Shown: positions 10,383 through 19,472 of the stretch, in pieces
How positions within the stretch are numbered: position 1 is the stretch's first letter
Layout: the number at the start of each line of letters is the position of its first letter
Source of the DNA: Amycolatopsis thermoflava N1165
Lineage (GTDB): Bacteria; Actinomycetota; Actinomycetes; Mycobacteriales; Pseudonocardiaceae
Assembly: GCF_000473265.1 (NCBI RefSeq)
Contig: NZ_KI421511.1
Location: 248,001 to 312,000 of the forward strand
Reading direction: 5' to 3'
DNA length: 64,000 nt
The notes under the pieces: generated by a model
What the model saw: the letters and a program-made list of their open reading frames with translations, nothing else
Told to the model about the DNA's origin: nothing
The model's database searches: none
Translations under genes and position numbers: made by a program

Positions 10383-12251
10383 GTGGACAACACCTGGTCG
10401 TTGATGAGTTCGGCGATGCGCGCGGCGAACGCGCCGAAGGGCCTCGCGCCCGGAACCGTGCGGCGGGTCGCGCGCTTCGCCCGCCCGTACTGGCGCAGCC
10501 TGCTGGTCTTCCTGGCGCTGACCGTGGTGTCGGCGGTGATCGCGGTCAGCACGCCCGTGCTGGCGGGCAAGGTCGTCGACACGATCGTCGGCGGCAAGGA
10601 CGCCGGCCTGGTCGTGCTGCTGGCCGTCGTCGTGGCCGGGCTGGCGATCGCCGACGCCGGGTTCGGGCTCGTCGAACGCTGGCTGTCCGCCCGCATCGGC
10701 GAGGGACTGATCTACGACCTGCGCCGCGCGGTGTTCGAGCACGTGCAGCGCATGCCGATCGCGTTCTTCACCCGCACCCGCACCGGCGCGCTGGTCAGCC
10801 GCCTGAACAACGACGTGATCGGCGCGCAGCGCACCTTCACCGCGACCCTGTCCGGCCTGGTCACCAACGTGATCCAGCTGGTGCTCTCGCTCGCGGTCAT
10901 GGTCACCCTGTCCTGGCAGGTGACGCTGCTGGCGCTGGTGCTGCTGCCGGTGTTCGTGCTCCCCGCGCGCCGCATCGGCCGCCGGATGGCCGACCTGCAG
11001 CGCGAGTCGGCCCAGCTCAACGCCGGGATGACCACCCAGATGACCGAGCGGTTCTCCGCGCCGGGCGCGACGCTGGTGAAGCTGTTCGGGCGGCCGAAGC
11101 GGGAGGTCGAGGACTTCGGCGCCCGTGCCGGCCGGGTGCGGGACATCGGCGTGCGGACCGCGATGCTGACCCGCTGGTTCATGACCAGCCTCACCCTGGT
11201 CTCGGCCCTCGCGACGGCCCTGGTCTACGGGCTCGGCGGCTGGCTGGCGATCCGTGGCCAGCTCGCCCCGGGCACCGTCGTCGCCCTCGCGCTGCTGCTG
11301 ACCAGGCTCTACAGCCCGCTGACCGCGCTGGCCAACGTCCGCGTGGACGTGATGACCGCGCTGGTGTCGTTCGAGCGGGTCTTCGAGGTGCTCGACCTGG
11401 ATCCGATGATCACCGAGAAGCCGGACGCCCGCGCCGTGCCGGAGGGTGGCGTGTCGGTCGAGTTCGACGACGTCCGCTTCGCCTACCCGGCCGCCGACAA
11501 GTACTCGCTCGCCTCGCTGGAGGAGGTGTCCACACTGGACACACGTGGCGGCGAGGAGGTCCTGCACGGGATCAGCTTCCGTGCCGAACCGGGGCAGATG
11601 GTCGCGCTGGTCGGCTCGTCCGGAGCGGGCAAGTCGACTATCGCGTCGCTGCTGCCGCGCCTCTACGACGTCGACTCCGGCGCCATCCGGCTGTCCGATG
11701 TGGACGTCCGCGACCTGGCCTTCGCCGCGATCCGGGACACCGTCGGCGTGGTCACCCAGGACGGGCACCTGTTCCACGACACCATCCGCGCCAACCTGGA
11801 GTACGCGCGGCCGGGTGTCGCGGAGGAGGAGATCTGGGACGCGCTGGAGCGGGCGCGGCTCGCCGAGCTGGTCCGCAGCCTGCCCGACGGGCTGGACACG
11901 CTGGTGGGGGAGCGTGGCTACCGGCTCTCCGGCGGTGAACGGCAGCGGCTGACCATCGCCCGGCTCCTGCTGGCGCACCCCAGGGTGATCGTGCTGGACG
12001 AGGCGACCGCGCACCTGGACTCGGAGTCCGAGGCGGCGGTCAGCGAGGCCCTGTCGCACGCGCTGGAAGGCCGGACCGCGCTGGTCATCGCGCACCGGTT
12101 GTCGACCGTGCGGGCGGCCGACCAGATCCTGGTGGTCGAGGCCGGGCGCATCGTCGAACGCGGCACCCACGAGGAGCTGCTCGCCGCGAACGGCCGCTAC
12201 GCCGACCTCTACCACACCCAGTTCGCCGAGGAGCCCGCCGCGGCGGCTTAG
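10383..12251 (+). CDS. ABC exporter, fused membrane and ATPase domains
   Basis: A 622-residue half-transporter that would act as a dimer. Residues about 30-320 form the six-helix exporter domain. The C-terminal ATPase carries Walker A GSSGAGKST, a Q-loop in VVTQDGHLF, signature LSGGE, Walker B VIVLDEAT and the H-loop IAHR. An insertion of about 20 residues (KYSLASLEEVSTLDTRGG) separates the start of the ATPase domain from Walker A. The GTG at 10383 has AGGG eight bases upstream; an earlier GTG at 10374 lacks a ribosome site. Cargo unknown: lipid or drug export are the usual roles. The stop overlaps the convergent SIS gene. Confidence 0.9.
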   Translation: MDNTWSLMSSAMRAANAPKGLAPGTVRRVARFARPYWRSLLVFLALTVVSAVIAVSTPVLAGKVVDTIVGGKDAGLVVLLAVVVAGLAIADAGFGLVERWLSARIGEGLIYDLRRAVFEHVQRMPIAFFTRTRTGALVSRLNNDVIGAQRTFTATLSGLVTNVIQLVLSLAVMVTLSWQVTLLALVLLPVFVLPARRIGRRMADLQRESAQLNAGMTTQMTERFSAPGATLVKLFGRPKREVEDFGARAGRVRDIGVRTAMLTRWFMTSLTLVSALATALVYGLGGWLAIRGQLAPGTVVALALLLTRLYSPLTALANVRVDVMTALVSFERVFEVLDLDPMITEKPDARAVPEGGVSVEFDDVRFAYPAADKYSLASLEEVSTLDTRGGEEVLHGISFRAEPGQMVALVGSSGAGKSTIASLLPRLYDVDSGAIRLSDVDVRDLAFAAIRDTVGVVTQDGHLFHDTIRANLEYARPGVAEEEIWDALERARLAELVRSLPDGLDTLVGERGYRLSGGERQRLTIARLLLAHPRVIVLDEATAHLDSESEAAVSEALSHALEGRTALVIAHRLSTVRAADQILVVEAGRIVERGTHEELLAANGRYADLYHTQFAEEPAAAA

Positions 12252-12961
12252 CGGAGGGCGGGCACCCGCGGGCGGTAGTGGTCCAGCAGCGCGGCGTTGG
12301 CCGCGTCGCCGCCCTCGACGTTCGAGCTGCGCCACAGCGGCACCTCGACGCCCTCCCGCCGGGCGCTGTCGAAGACGTGCGCCAGCACCTCGTTCCACAG
12401 GAACACGTTGAGCAGCGAGGACAGCGCCACCGTGCGCGGGTCGTCCGCGGGGAAGGCGGCGTCGCCCGGCCGGACGCCGGTGTCGAGCACGACGTCGGCC
12501 TGCTCCAGCAGCGTGCTGTGCGAGCGGCGCGGCGCCGCCTCGACCGACGCCCGCGAGGTCACCGCCACCACCGGCGCGCCCGCCGCGCGGGCGGCCTCGG
12601 CCAGCTCAACCGGGTAGGGGTTGACGCCCGAGTTGGAGAACACGAACACCACGTCGTCCCGCCCGGGCGCGCGCTCGGCCAGCACCTCCGCGGCCAGGCC
12701 GGACCGCCGCTCGGCCGCCGTGCTGGCCGCGGCGCCGTGCAGCGGCAGCAGGTCCGGGTGGTACAGCGGGTACACGCAGGCCAGGCCGCCCGCGCGGTAG
12801 AACGTCTCGGCGACCGACGCCAGCGAGTGCCCGGCGCCGGCGGTGAACACCAGCGCATCCGCCCGCACCGCGCCCAGCACCAGCGCGGCGGCCCGCTCGA
12901 TCTCCCTGCGGTTGCGTTCGCCGGCCTGCTGCAGCGCGCCGGCGACCAGATCGTTGATCAT
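12248..12961 (-). CDS. SIS-domain protein (sugar isomerase family)
   Basis: A 237-residue protein starting at the ATG at 12961. It has a single SIS phosphosugar-binding fold: VFTAGAGHS near residue 41 and VFVFSNSGVNPYPVE near 105, the serine-rich loops that bind sugar phosphates, then LSSLLNVFLWNEVLAHV. It resembles the uncharacterised UPF0309-type group more than GlmS or GutQ. The product would be a cytoplasmic isomerase or sugar-phosphate sensor. Upstream is the divergent hydrolase gene; downstream it converges on the ABC exporter with a 4-bp overlap. Confidence 0.85.
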   Translation of the reverse strand: MINDLVAGALQQAGERNRREIERAAALVLGAVRADALVFTAGAGHSLASVAETFYRAGGLACVYPLYHPDLLPLHGAAASTAAERRSGLAAEVLAERAPGRDDVVFVFSNSGVNPYPVELAEAARAAGAPVVAVTSRASVEAAPRRSHSTLLEQADVVLDTGVRPGDAAFPADDPRTVALSSLLNVFLWNEVLAHVFDSARREGVEVPLWRSSNVEGGDAANAALLDHYRPRVPALR

Positions 12962-13041
12962 GCGCCCGACCCTAGGCGGCGGACCACCCCGTGCGGGTGG
13001 TCGGCGGAAGAATCGCCCCGGGCGCGGTGTTGGCACCTGGT

Positions 13042-13716
13042 GTGAGCGATCCGGTGCTGACGACCTGGCGCGCCCGCGGACCGGTGCGGGCGGTCGTGCT
13101 CGTCCTGCACGGGGGCGCCGAGAACGGCCTCAACGTGGTGCGGCCGTGGGGGCCGGCCTACCTGCGGATGGTGCCGCTGGCGCGGCAGATCCTGCGGGCC
13201 GGGGCGCCGCACGGGGTGGAGGTGCGGCTGCTGCGCAACCGCGTGCGCGGGTGGAACGACCCCGACCTGCACCCGGTGGCCGACGCGCGGTGGGCGCTGC
13301 GGCGGATCCGGGCCGAGCGGCCGGACGTGCCGGTGTTCCTCGCCGGGCACTCGATGGGCGGCCGCGTCGCGTTGCGGATCGCCGACGAGCCGGAAGTGCG
13401 GTCGGTGCTGGCGCTGGCCCCGTGGACGCCGATCGGCGAGCCGGTCGAACCGGTGACGGGCAAGACGGTCGTCATCGCCCACGGCACGCGTGACCGCATC
13501 ACCCGGCCCGCGGAGTCCTTCGCCTACGCGGAGCGCGCCCAGGCGGTCGCGCGGCGTGTGGTGCGGATCGAGGTCATGTCCGAGGGGCACGCCATGCTGT
13601 ACCGGCCGGGGGTGTGGAACCGGCTGGCCCGCGAGTTCGCCCTGGACGCCGCCGGTGTGGCCCCGCTCACGGCCTGGTCGGTGCGCCCCGACCAGCGGCT
13701 TCGCCTGCCCGGGTAG
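13042..13716 (+). CDS. Alpha/beta hydrolase
   Basis: A 224-residue alpha/beta hydrolase. LVLHGG gives the oxyanion region, GHSMGG the nucleophile elbow (serine), HGTRDRI the acid loop and EGHAML the catalytic histidine. No signal peptide. The GTG at 13042 gives a protein beginning VSDPVLTTW close to the first strand; in-frame starts at 12991 or 13027 would add up to 17 residues and cannot be excluded. Substrate unknown; the small size without a lid suggests a dienelactone-hydrolase-like or small-ester enzyme. Confidence 0.85.
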   Translation: MSDPVLTTWRARGPVRAVVLVLHGGAENGLNVVRPWGPAYLRMVPLARQILRAGAPHGVEVRLLRNRVRGWNDPDLHPVADARWALRRIRAERPDVPVFLAGHSMGGRVALRIADEPEVRSVLALAPWTPIGEPVEPVTGKTVVIAHGTRDRITRPAESFAYAERAQAVARRVVRIEVMSEGHAMLYRPGVWNRLAREFALDAAGVAPLTAWSVRPDQRLRLPG

Positions 13717-13815
13717 CACTGCGCAACCCTTTCGGGGTGCTGCACGTCCTGATCGATGACGTTTGCGGTTCACTAGGGGCGTCCTAGGGCCGGTCGATCG
13801 GGGAACGGTGATGGC

Positions 13816-14976
13816 GTGACGAACCAGGGTGGCTATCCGCCGCGCGTGCCGCCGCGCGGCCCGCGACAGCACCAGCCCGCGCAGATGATGCCGTTGCCCG
13901 GCCGCGAGGGCGCCTACCGCCAGCCACCGCCGCGCCGCCCCGGACCGCCGCCGACGCGGGCCATGCCCTCCCGCGGCGACGTCCCGCCGCCCCCGCCGCC
14001 CGCCGCGCGCCGTCCACGCCGCCGGTTCGGCCCCGGCAAGGTGCTGCTCACCCTGCTGTCGGTGTTCGTGCTGTTCCTCGCCGGCGTGTGGGTGTACCTG
14101 GAGTTCTCGATCAACCGGGTCGCCGCGCTGGAGGACTACGAGGGCCGCCCCGCCGCGGGCGAGGGCACCAACTGGCTCATCGTCGGCTCGGACAGCCGCG
14201 AAGGCCTCACCGCCGAGGACGAGCAGCGGCTGGTCACCGGCGACGTCGAGGCCGCCGGCGGCGGTCAGCGCACCGACACGATGATGATCGCGCACCTGCC
14301 GGACAACGACACCAAGCCGACGCTGGTCAGCCTGCCGCGCGACTCCGAGGTCGCCATCCCCGGCCACGGCACCAGCAAGATCAACGCGGCGTTCTCGATC
14401 GGCGGCGCGCCGCTGCTGGTCAAGACCGTCGAGCAGGCCACCGGGCTGCGCATCGACCACTACGCCGAGATCGGGTTCGGCGGGTTCGCCAACATCGTCG
14501 ACGCGATCGGCGGCGTCGACATGTGCGTCGACAAGGAGATGCACGACACCGTCACCGGCATCACGATCCCGGCCGGGTGCCAGGAACTCGACGGCGCGCA
14601 CGCGCTCGGGTTCGTCCGGATGCGGCACAGCGACGCGACCCCGCGGTCGGACCTGGACCGGGTGGAGAACCAGCGCAAGTTCATCGGCGCGCTGGTCAGC
14701 CAGATCGCCAGCCCCGGCACCCTGCTCAACCCGTTCGACGTGTTCCCGCTGCTGGGCGCCGCGCCGGACGCGCTGACCATGGACGAGGGCGACCACCTGC
14801 ACAACCTGGTCGGGCTGGCGTGGGCGATGCGGGGCATCTCCTCGGACGGCGTGCTGTCCACGACGGTGCCGGTCACGTCCGGCTCGGCCGAGCACTGGGA
14901 CAAGACCAAGTCGAAGCAGCTGTGGGACGCGCTGCGCAACGACACGGTGGTGCCCGACAGCGCGATCATGACCTAG
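13816..14976 (+). CDS. LytR-CpsA-Psr (LCP) family cell-wall glycopolymer ligase
   Basis: A 386-residue type II membrane protein. The first 75 residues are proline/arginine-rich and cytoplasmic; a single membrane helix (VLLTLLSVFVLFLAGVWVYL) follows at about 77-96. The LCP domain shows NWLIVGSDSR, QRTDTMMIAHL, SLPRDSEV, NAAFSIGG and VRMRHSDATPRSDLDRVENQ, including the arginines and aspartates that bind the polyprenyl-pyrophosphate donor. These enzymes attach arabinogalactan or teichoic-type polymers to peptidoglycan. The GTG at 13816 is preceded by a GGGGAA-like site. The 3' end overlaps the convergent gene by 4 bp. Confidence 0.93.
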   Translation: MTNQGGYPPRVPPRGPRQHQPAQMMPLPGREGAYRQPPPRRPGPPPTRAMPSRGDVPPPPPPAARRPRRRFGPGKVLLTLLSVFVLFLAGVWVYLEFSINRVAALEDYEGRPAAGEGTNWLIVGSDSREGLTAEDEQRLVTGDVEAAGGGQRTDTMMIAHLPDNDTKPTLVSLPRDSEVAIPGHGTSKINAAFSIGGAPLLVKTVEQATGLRIDHYAEIGFGGFANIVDAIGGVDMCVDKEMHDTVTGITIPAGCQELDGAHALGFVRMRHSDATPRSDLDRVENQRKFIGALVSQIASPGTLLNPFDVFPLLGAAPDALTMDEGDHLHNLVGLAWAMRGISSDGVLSTTVPVTSGSAEHWDKTKSKQLWDALRNDTVVPDSAIMT

Positions 14977-15704
14977 TCGCGCAGGAAGCCGCCGGGATCG
15001 GCTTTCCCGGCGGCCGACAGGCTCACCAGGATGTCGCTCAGCGTGAAGGTGCGCTCCAGCGCCTCGTGCAGGATCTTCAGCTGGGCCCGGATCTCCTCCA
15101 GCTGCTCGCGGGGCCGGTGCTCGGCCAGGTAGCGGGCGATCTCGGCGCGCGCCCGCGGCGTCAGCGGGTCCCGCAGGTCCAGCGTGCCGGGCGATTCCAG
15201 CGGTCGGTCCGGCCGGGCCATCAGGCCGGCCAGCCGCCCGACGGGATCGGTGACCGGGTCCGGGCCGGGGAAGAGCCCGAGCGCGCGCGGATCGGGCAGC
15301 GCCGGGCCGGCGAGGACCATCCGCAGGTGGTCGATGCGGCTGAACTTCTCCCACATCCCGTTCTTGAGCCGTCCGTACGCCTGCGGGTCGAGGGCGGCGA
15401 GACAGCCGCCGAGACGGGTCATCTCGGAGTTCAGGCCACGCAGGTCCGCCGCCTGCTGCCGGGCGGCGGCGTGCAGGCGGCGCACCCAGGACGTCTGCGC
15501 GCGGACGTCTTCCTCGCTCATCGTGGCGGTGTTTTCCAGGAACCCCAGCAGGTAGTCGCCGTTGTCGGCGATGCGGTGCGCACGCAGGTAGAGCACGAAC
15601 AGTTCGGCGCCGAGCGCGTTCAGCTTGGCGTCCTTGCGGGCGGTCAGCGCCTTGGGCGTGATCGCGAGGACGGCGTCCAGGATCGCCCGGAAGAACTCCA
15701 GCAT
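14973..15704 (-). CDS. Conserved hypothetical alpha-helical protein
   Basis: A 243-residue soluble protein from the ATG at 15704 (MLEFFRAILD). It is mostly helical: an amphipathic N-terminal half with many Ala/Leu/Arg, a proline-rich middle (DPRALGLFPGPDPVTDPVG) and a coiled-coil-like C-terminus (REQLEEIRAQLKILHEALER). No catalytic motif, signal peptide or membrane segment is evident, and I do not recognise the family. It is divergent from the GNAT gene across 60 bp and convergent with the LCP gene. Confidence 0.7.
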   Translation of the reverse strand: MLEFFRAILDAVLAITPKALTARKDAKLNALGAELFVLYLRAHRIADNGDYLLGFLENTATMSEEDVRAQTSWVRRLHAAARQQAADLRGLNSEMTRLGGCLAALDPQAYGRLKNGMWEKFSRIDHLRMVLAGPALPDPRALGLFPGPDPVTDPVGRLAGLMARPDRPLESPGTLDLRDPLTPRARAEIARYLAEHRPREQLEEIRAQLKILHEALERTFTLSDILVSLSAAGKADPGGFLRD

Positions 15705-15764
15705 GCGTCGTGCATACCGGAAAAGTCCCGTGCGGGCCACGACCCTGGCGAGGATGATCGGGGG

Positions 15765-16355
15765 ATGCAGATCCCTGCGGAGACCCTCTCGGACGGGGTG
15801 ATCCTGCTGCGCCGGTGGTGGGCCGGCGACGCCGAGCTCCTCCACCGCCTGGTCAACGAGTCCCTGGACCACCTCGCGCCCTGGATGCCGTGGGCGGTGG
15901 ACGGCTACACCGAGCGCGACGCGCGGGAGTTCCTGACGCTGACCCGGGAAAGCTGGCTCGCGGCGGAGACCTTCGACTACGCGATCGTCGCGCCGGACGG
16001 GGCGGTCGCCGGCAGTTGCGGGCTGATGGCGCGCATCGGCCGCGGCGGGCTCGAAGTGGGCTACTGGCTGGCCAAGGCCTACACGGGCCGGGGCTGGGCC
16101 ACCCGCGCGGCGCGCCTGCTGACCGACGAGGCGTTCCGGGTCGGCGCCAACCGGGTGGAGATCGTGCACGACGTCGCCAACCACCGCAGCGGCGCCGTGC
16201 CCGCCCGGCTCGGCTTCACCCGGCTCGACGAGCGCCCCACCCGCCTCCCCGGCGGAACGGCCGCCACGGGGCGGGTCGCGGTGTGGCGGAAGGTCGCGCC
16301 CGGGGGATCGTCGCTGGGCGGCGCCCCGCGCGGCGGCGGGTGGGTGCGGGGCTGA
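15765..16355 (+). CDS. GNAT acetyltransferase (RimJ/RimL type)
   Basis: A 196-residue N-acetyltransferase. The fold is recognisable from GVILLRRWWAGDAELL, PWMPWAVDGYTERDAREF, the beta-strand VGYWLAKAYTGRGWATRA (acetyl-CoA loop) and VEIVHDVANHRSGAVPARLG. RimJ/RimL-like enzymes acetylate protein N-termini or small amines; the substrate here is unknown. The ATG at 15765 follows GGGG closely. The last about 18 residues (after VWRKVA) are low-complexity Gly/Pro/Arg and are encoded by the first unit of the downstream tandem repeat, so the native stop may have been replaced. Confidence 0.9.
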   Translation: MQIPAETLSDGVILLRRWWAGDAELLHRLVNESLDHLAPWMPWAVDGYTERDAREFLTLTRESWLAAETFDYAIVAPDGAVAGSCGLMARIGRGGLEVGYWLAKAYTGRGWATRAARLLTDEAFRVGANRVEIVHDVANHRSGAVPARLGFTRLDERPTRLPGGTAATGRVAVWRKVAPGGSSLGGAPRGGGWVRG

Positions 16356-16700
16356 CCGCCGGAGTGGGGCATGGTGTGGAGGAAGGCTGCCCGGGGCCGT
16401 CGCTGGGTGGCGGCCCGCGCGGGGTTGACCACCCACGGGGGCGCGTGCGTGTGGCGGACGGCGGGAGCCTGGTGATCGTCGCTGGGCGGCCCCGCGGCGG
16501 CGGCGGGTGGGTGCGGGGCTGACCGCCGCTGGGCGGGGCATGGTGTGGAGGAAGGCTGCCCGGGGGCGGCGTCGCTGGGTGGCGGCCCGCGCGGGGTTGA
16601 CTACCGCTGGGCGGGTCGCGGTGTGGCGGAAGACCGCGCCCGGGGGATCATCGCCGGGCGGCACCCCGCGCGGCGGCGGGTGGATGCGGGGCTGACCGCC
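16271..16700 (+). repeat. Tandem repeat derived from the GNAT gene 3' end (about 172-bp period)
   Basis: Unit A (90 bp) occurs at 16271-16360 and again at 16611-16700 with only a handful of differences; both encode GRVAVWRK...RG followed by a TGA stop. A diverged copy sits at about 16447-16527. Between them a second unit B containing GGGGCATGGTGTGGAGGAAG occurs at about 16361-16430 and 16528-16602. The order A-B-A'-B-A implies two rounds of tandem duplication of the gene's tail plus its downstream flank. The rest of the gap (16701-16955) contains the promoter region of the next gene and nothing else recognisable. Confidence 0.88.
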
Positions 16701-16955
16701 ACGGGGAGTTGCCCTGCCTGCGGCCGGGCGTCGCGGGCGGTGGAGCAGAAATGGGGACCGCGCCGGGACGCGGTAGCCGAAAAAACACGAGCAGTGACGA
16801 CATCTACACTGATCATCACACGTTCGGCCGGTAGACAAGTCTGTCCGGGCGTGATGGCGTGGCATGACTTCGGGGCGGATCCGGCCCGGGGTGGGCTTGT
16901 CGGCGCCCGGACCGGGCCTGACCTGGCCCTTGTCGTTCTCCGGAAGAGGTGGAGC

Positions 16956-18818
16956 GTGTCGGAACCTGGTGCCGCACCAGGGTTGGCGGACGTGGCCCGG
17001 CGCTGGGCCGCGCGGTTGGCTGACACGGACGGAGTATCACTTCCCCCGGACGAGCTCGCGCAGCTCCTGCACGACTTCGCGCGCACCGCGGTCGCCGAGG
17101 CCGAAGCGGCTCGCGACGCCGCCATGCGCCGCTTCACCACGCTCTACAGCACCGCTCCCGTCGGCATCGCGATGGCCGACCCGGACGGCCGGATCGTCGA
17201 GGTCAACAAGGAGCTCGGCAAGTTCCTCGGGCACAAGCCGGACCGCCTGCGCGGCCGCCGCCTCACCGAGCTGGGCTTCGACGACCGCGACCGCGAGAAG
17301 CTGGCCGCCGGTCTGGCCGAGCTCGCCGAGACCGACCTGGACGAGTTCACCGACCGGGTTCGCCTCGGCCACGCCGACGACGCCGGCGTGTGGGCCGACA
17401 TCGTGCTCACCCGCCTGCCCGGCGACCGGCCCGGCACCCTCTTCCCGGTGCTGATGGCCTCCGACGCCAACGAGGTCCACACGCTCCAGGAAACGTTGCG
17501 GCACCAGAGCATCCACGACTCGCTCACCGGCCTGTCCAACGCGTCCCGCTTCCGCACGCTGCTGGAGTCCGCGCTCGGTTCGTCGGCGCGCGGTCAGGTG
17601 GCGTTGATCTACCTGGACCTCGACGGGTTCAAGGTGGTCAACGACGGGCTCGGCGCCGGTGTCGGCGACGCGGTGCTGCGTGGCGTGGCGAACAAGCTCA
17701 AGGAAGCGTTCACCGGCCACGACGCGCTGGTGGCGCGCCTGTCCGGGGACGGGTTCGCGGTGCTGCTGCGCGGGGAGCTGACCACGTCGGGAGTGATCAG
17801 TCTCGTCGAGACCGCGCTGGAGGACCTCGCCGAGCCGATCTACATCGGCGAGCACGGCGTCGGGGTGAGCGCGAGCGCCGGGATCGTGGTGCGCGACGTG
17901 CGGGACGGCGGTGTCGAGGACATCGAGCGCGCGGCGGAGATCGCGCTGCACCGCGCCAAGGAGGCAGGCAAGGCGCAGTGGATGCTGTTCGACCCGGAGC
18001 TCGACGCGCGTGACCGCGCCCGCTACCGGCTCGGCGCGGAGATCGCCGGCGCGCTGGAGAACGGGCAGTTCGAGCTGATCTACCAGCCCACCGTCAAGCT
18101 GGCCAAGCCCGACGAGATCGCCGCGGTCAACGCCGGGCTGCGCTGGCACCACCCGGAGCTGGGTGAGCTGCCCGCCGAGGAGTTCTTCCCGCTGGCCGAG
18201 ACGACCGGCATGACGATCCCGCTCGGCAAGTGGCTGCTGACCGAGTCGCTGCGGGCGACCGCGCGCTGGCGCGAACGCTACGGCGAGGCCGCGCCGGACG
18301 TATGCATCCGCCTGCCGAACCGGCTCGCGATCGAGCCGGACCTGGTGGCGCTGGTCAAGGAGCAGCTGGACCGCAACGAGCTGCCGGCCAGGGCGCTGCG
18401 GTTGTGCACGGACAGCTCGTCGATCCTGGACCCGCGCGGCGAGGTGCTCGACTCGCTCACCGTGCTGGCCGACCTCGGCGCGAAGCTGGTGCTCACGGTG
18501 CAGGGCTCGGCCGATCTGGAGCTGATCCCGCGGCACCAGCTGTCGGTGCAGCACGTGATCCTGTCCGGGCCGGTCGTCGACGCGCTCGCCGACGGCGAGC
18601 CGGAGGTCGCGGCGCGGCACCTGGACCAGCTGGTGACGCGGGCGCGTGAGCTGAAGTTGCGGATCGGCGCGGAGGGTGTGCGCAGCCACGAGCAGGCCGA
18701 ACGGCTGCGGCGGCACGGCGTGATCGCGGCCCGCGGACCGTTCGTGGCCGACACCGCGACCGGCGACGAGGTGGACCAGCTCATCGAGCAGCACACCGGT
18801 GCGGCGGTGACCGGGTGA
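16956..18818 (+). CDS. PAS-GGDEF-EAL protein with degenerate catalytic motifs
   Basis: A 620-residue cytoplasmic protein. The GTG at 16956 was chosen for the strong GGAAGAGGTGGAG upstream; the longer frame runs into repeats. Order: helical N-terminus (1-55), PAS domain (about 58-170), GGDEF-like domain (about 185-350) and EAL-like domain (about 360-610). The GGDEF motif reads SGDGF at 263-267, and the EAL motif region reads NAGLRW, lacking the EAL glutamate. Both active sites therefore appear dead, suggesting a c-di-GMP or GTP effector or scaffold. The downstream peroxiredoxin overlaps by 4 bp, hinting that the PAS domain may report redox state (inference). Confidence 0.9.
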   Translation: MSEPGAAPGLADVARRWAARLADTDGVSLPPDELAQLLHDFARTAVAEAEAARDAAMRRFTTLYSTAPVGIAMADPDGRIVEVNKELGKFLGHKPDRLRGRRLTELGFDDRDREKLAAGLAELAETDLDEFTDRVRLGHADDAGVWADIVLTRLPGDRPGTLFPVLMASDANEVHTLQETLRHQSIHDSLTGLSNASRFRTLLESALGSSARGQVALIYLDLDGFKVVNDGLGAGVGDAVLRGVANKLKEAFTGHDALVARLSGDGFAVLLRGELTTSGVISLVETALEDLAEPIYIGEHGVGVSASAGIVVRDVRDGGVEDIERAAEIALHRAKEAGKAQWMLFDPELDARDRARYRLGAEIAGALENGQFELIYQPTVKLAKPDEIAAVNAGLRWHHPELGELPAEEFFPLAETTGMTIPLGKWLLTESLRATARWRERYGEAAPDVCIRLPNRLAIEPDLVALVKEQLDRNELPARALRLCTDSSSILDPRGEVLDSLTVLADLGAKLVLTVQGSADLELIPRHQLSVQHVILSGPVVDALADGEPEVAARHLDQLVTRARELKLRIGAEGVRSHEQAERLRRHGVIAARGPFVADTATGDEVDQLIEQHTGAAVTG

Positions 18819-19270
18819 AGCCGGGGGACGTCGTCCCGGACTTCACGCTGCCGGACGAGCGGGGCGAACCGCGGTCGCTGAGCGGGTTCCTGTCGGCCGG
18901 GCCGGTGGTGTTGTTCTTCTACCCGGCGGCGTTGACGCCCGGCTGCACCGCGGAGAGCTGCCACTTCCGGGACCTGGCGAAGGAGTTCGCCGAGGTCGGG
19001 GCGCAGCGAGTGGGGATCAGCCCGGACCCGGTGGCTCGGCAGCAGGAGTTCAGCGCGCGGCACGGGTTCGACTACCCGCTCCTGTCGGACGCCGAGGGAG
19101 AGGTCGCGAGGAAGTTCGGCGTGCGGCGGTCGTTCGGCCCGCTGCTGACGAAGCGGCACACGTTCGTCATCGACACCGACCGGCGCCTGCTGGAAGTCGT
19201 CAAGAGCGAACTGAGGATGTCCGTGCACGCCGACAAGGCGCTGGAAGTGCTGCGGGCGCGCACCCGCTAG
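18815..19270 (+). CDS. bcp: Peroxiredoxin of the Bcp/PrxQ type
   Basis: A 151-residue thioredoxin-fold peroxidase: VPDFTLPDERGEPRSLS, then FFYPAALTPGCTAESCHF. The first cysteine (in TPGCT) is peroxidatic and the second, five residues on, matches the resolving cysteine of atypical 2-Cys PrxQ/BCP proteins. The family reduces hydrogen peroxide and organic hydroperoxides with thioredoxin or a similar donor. The GTG start overlaps the stop of the PAS-GGDEF-EAL gene (GTGA), so the two are co-translated. Cytoplasmic; no signal peptide. Confidence 0.93.
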   Translation: MKPGDVVPDFTLPDERGEPRSLSGFLSAGPVVLFFYPAALTPGCTAESCHFRDLAKEFAEVGAQRVGISPDPVARQQEFSARHGFDYPLLSDAEGEVARKFGVRRSFGPLLTKRHTFVIDTDRRLLEVVKSELRMSVHADKALEVLRARTR

Positions 19271-19283
19271 ATGTACCCGGCCA

Positions 19284-19380
19284 TCAGGTTGGTAGCGGCC
19301 GGCTAAGGGGCGGCTTGCCTCCGAGTGCGCTGTGGCGGCGTTCAGTGTTGTAGAGCTTGATCCAGGGTGCAAGGGCAGTT
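19284..19380 (-). pseudogene. Transposase C-terminal fragment (IS481/IS3-like integrase fold)
   Basis: About 30 codons reading ALAPWIKLYNTERRHSALGG, ending KPPLSRPLPT and a stop. YNxxRRHSALGGxPP is the hallmark C-terminus of IS481/IS3 integrase-core transposases. Nothing upstream in the frame resembles the rest of the enzyme, so only the tail remains. It sits between the peroxiredoxin and P450 genes and converges with the former. Confidence 0.75.
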
Positions 19381-19472
19381 GCCGCCGCGTCGGCGTGATC
19401 GTCGGCCGGCGGGCAGCCAACGCCGCAGGCCGACTGCGGGCGCGCAGCCGGTGGCGGCCGCGCGCCCATCGC

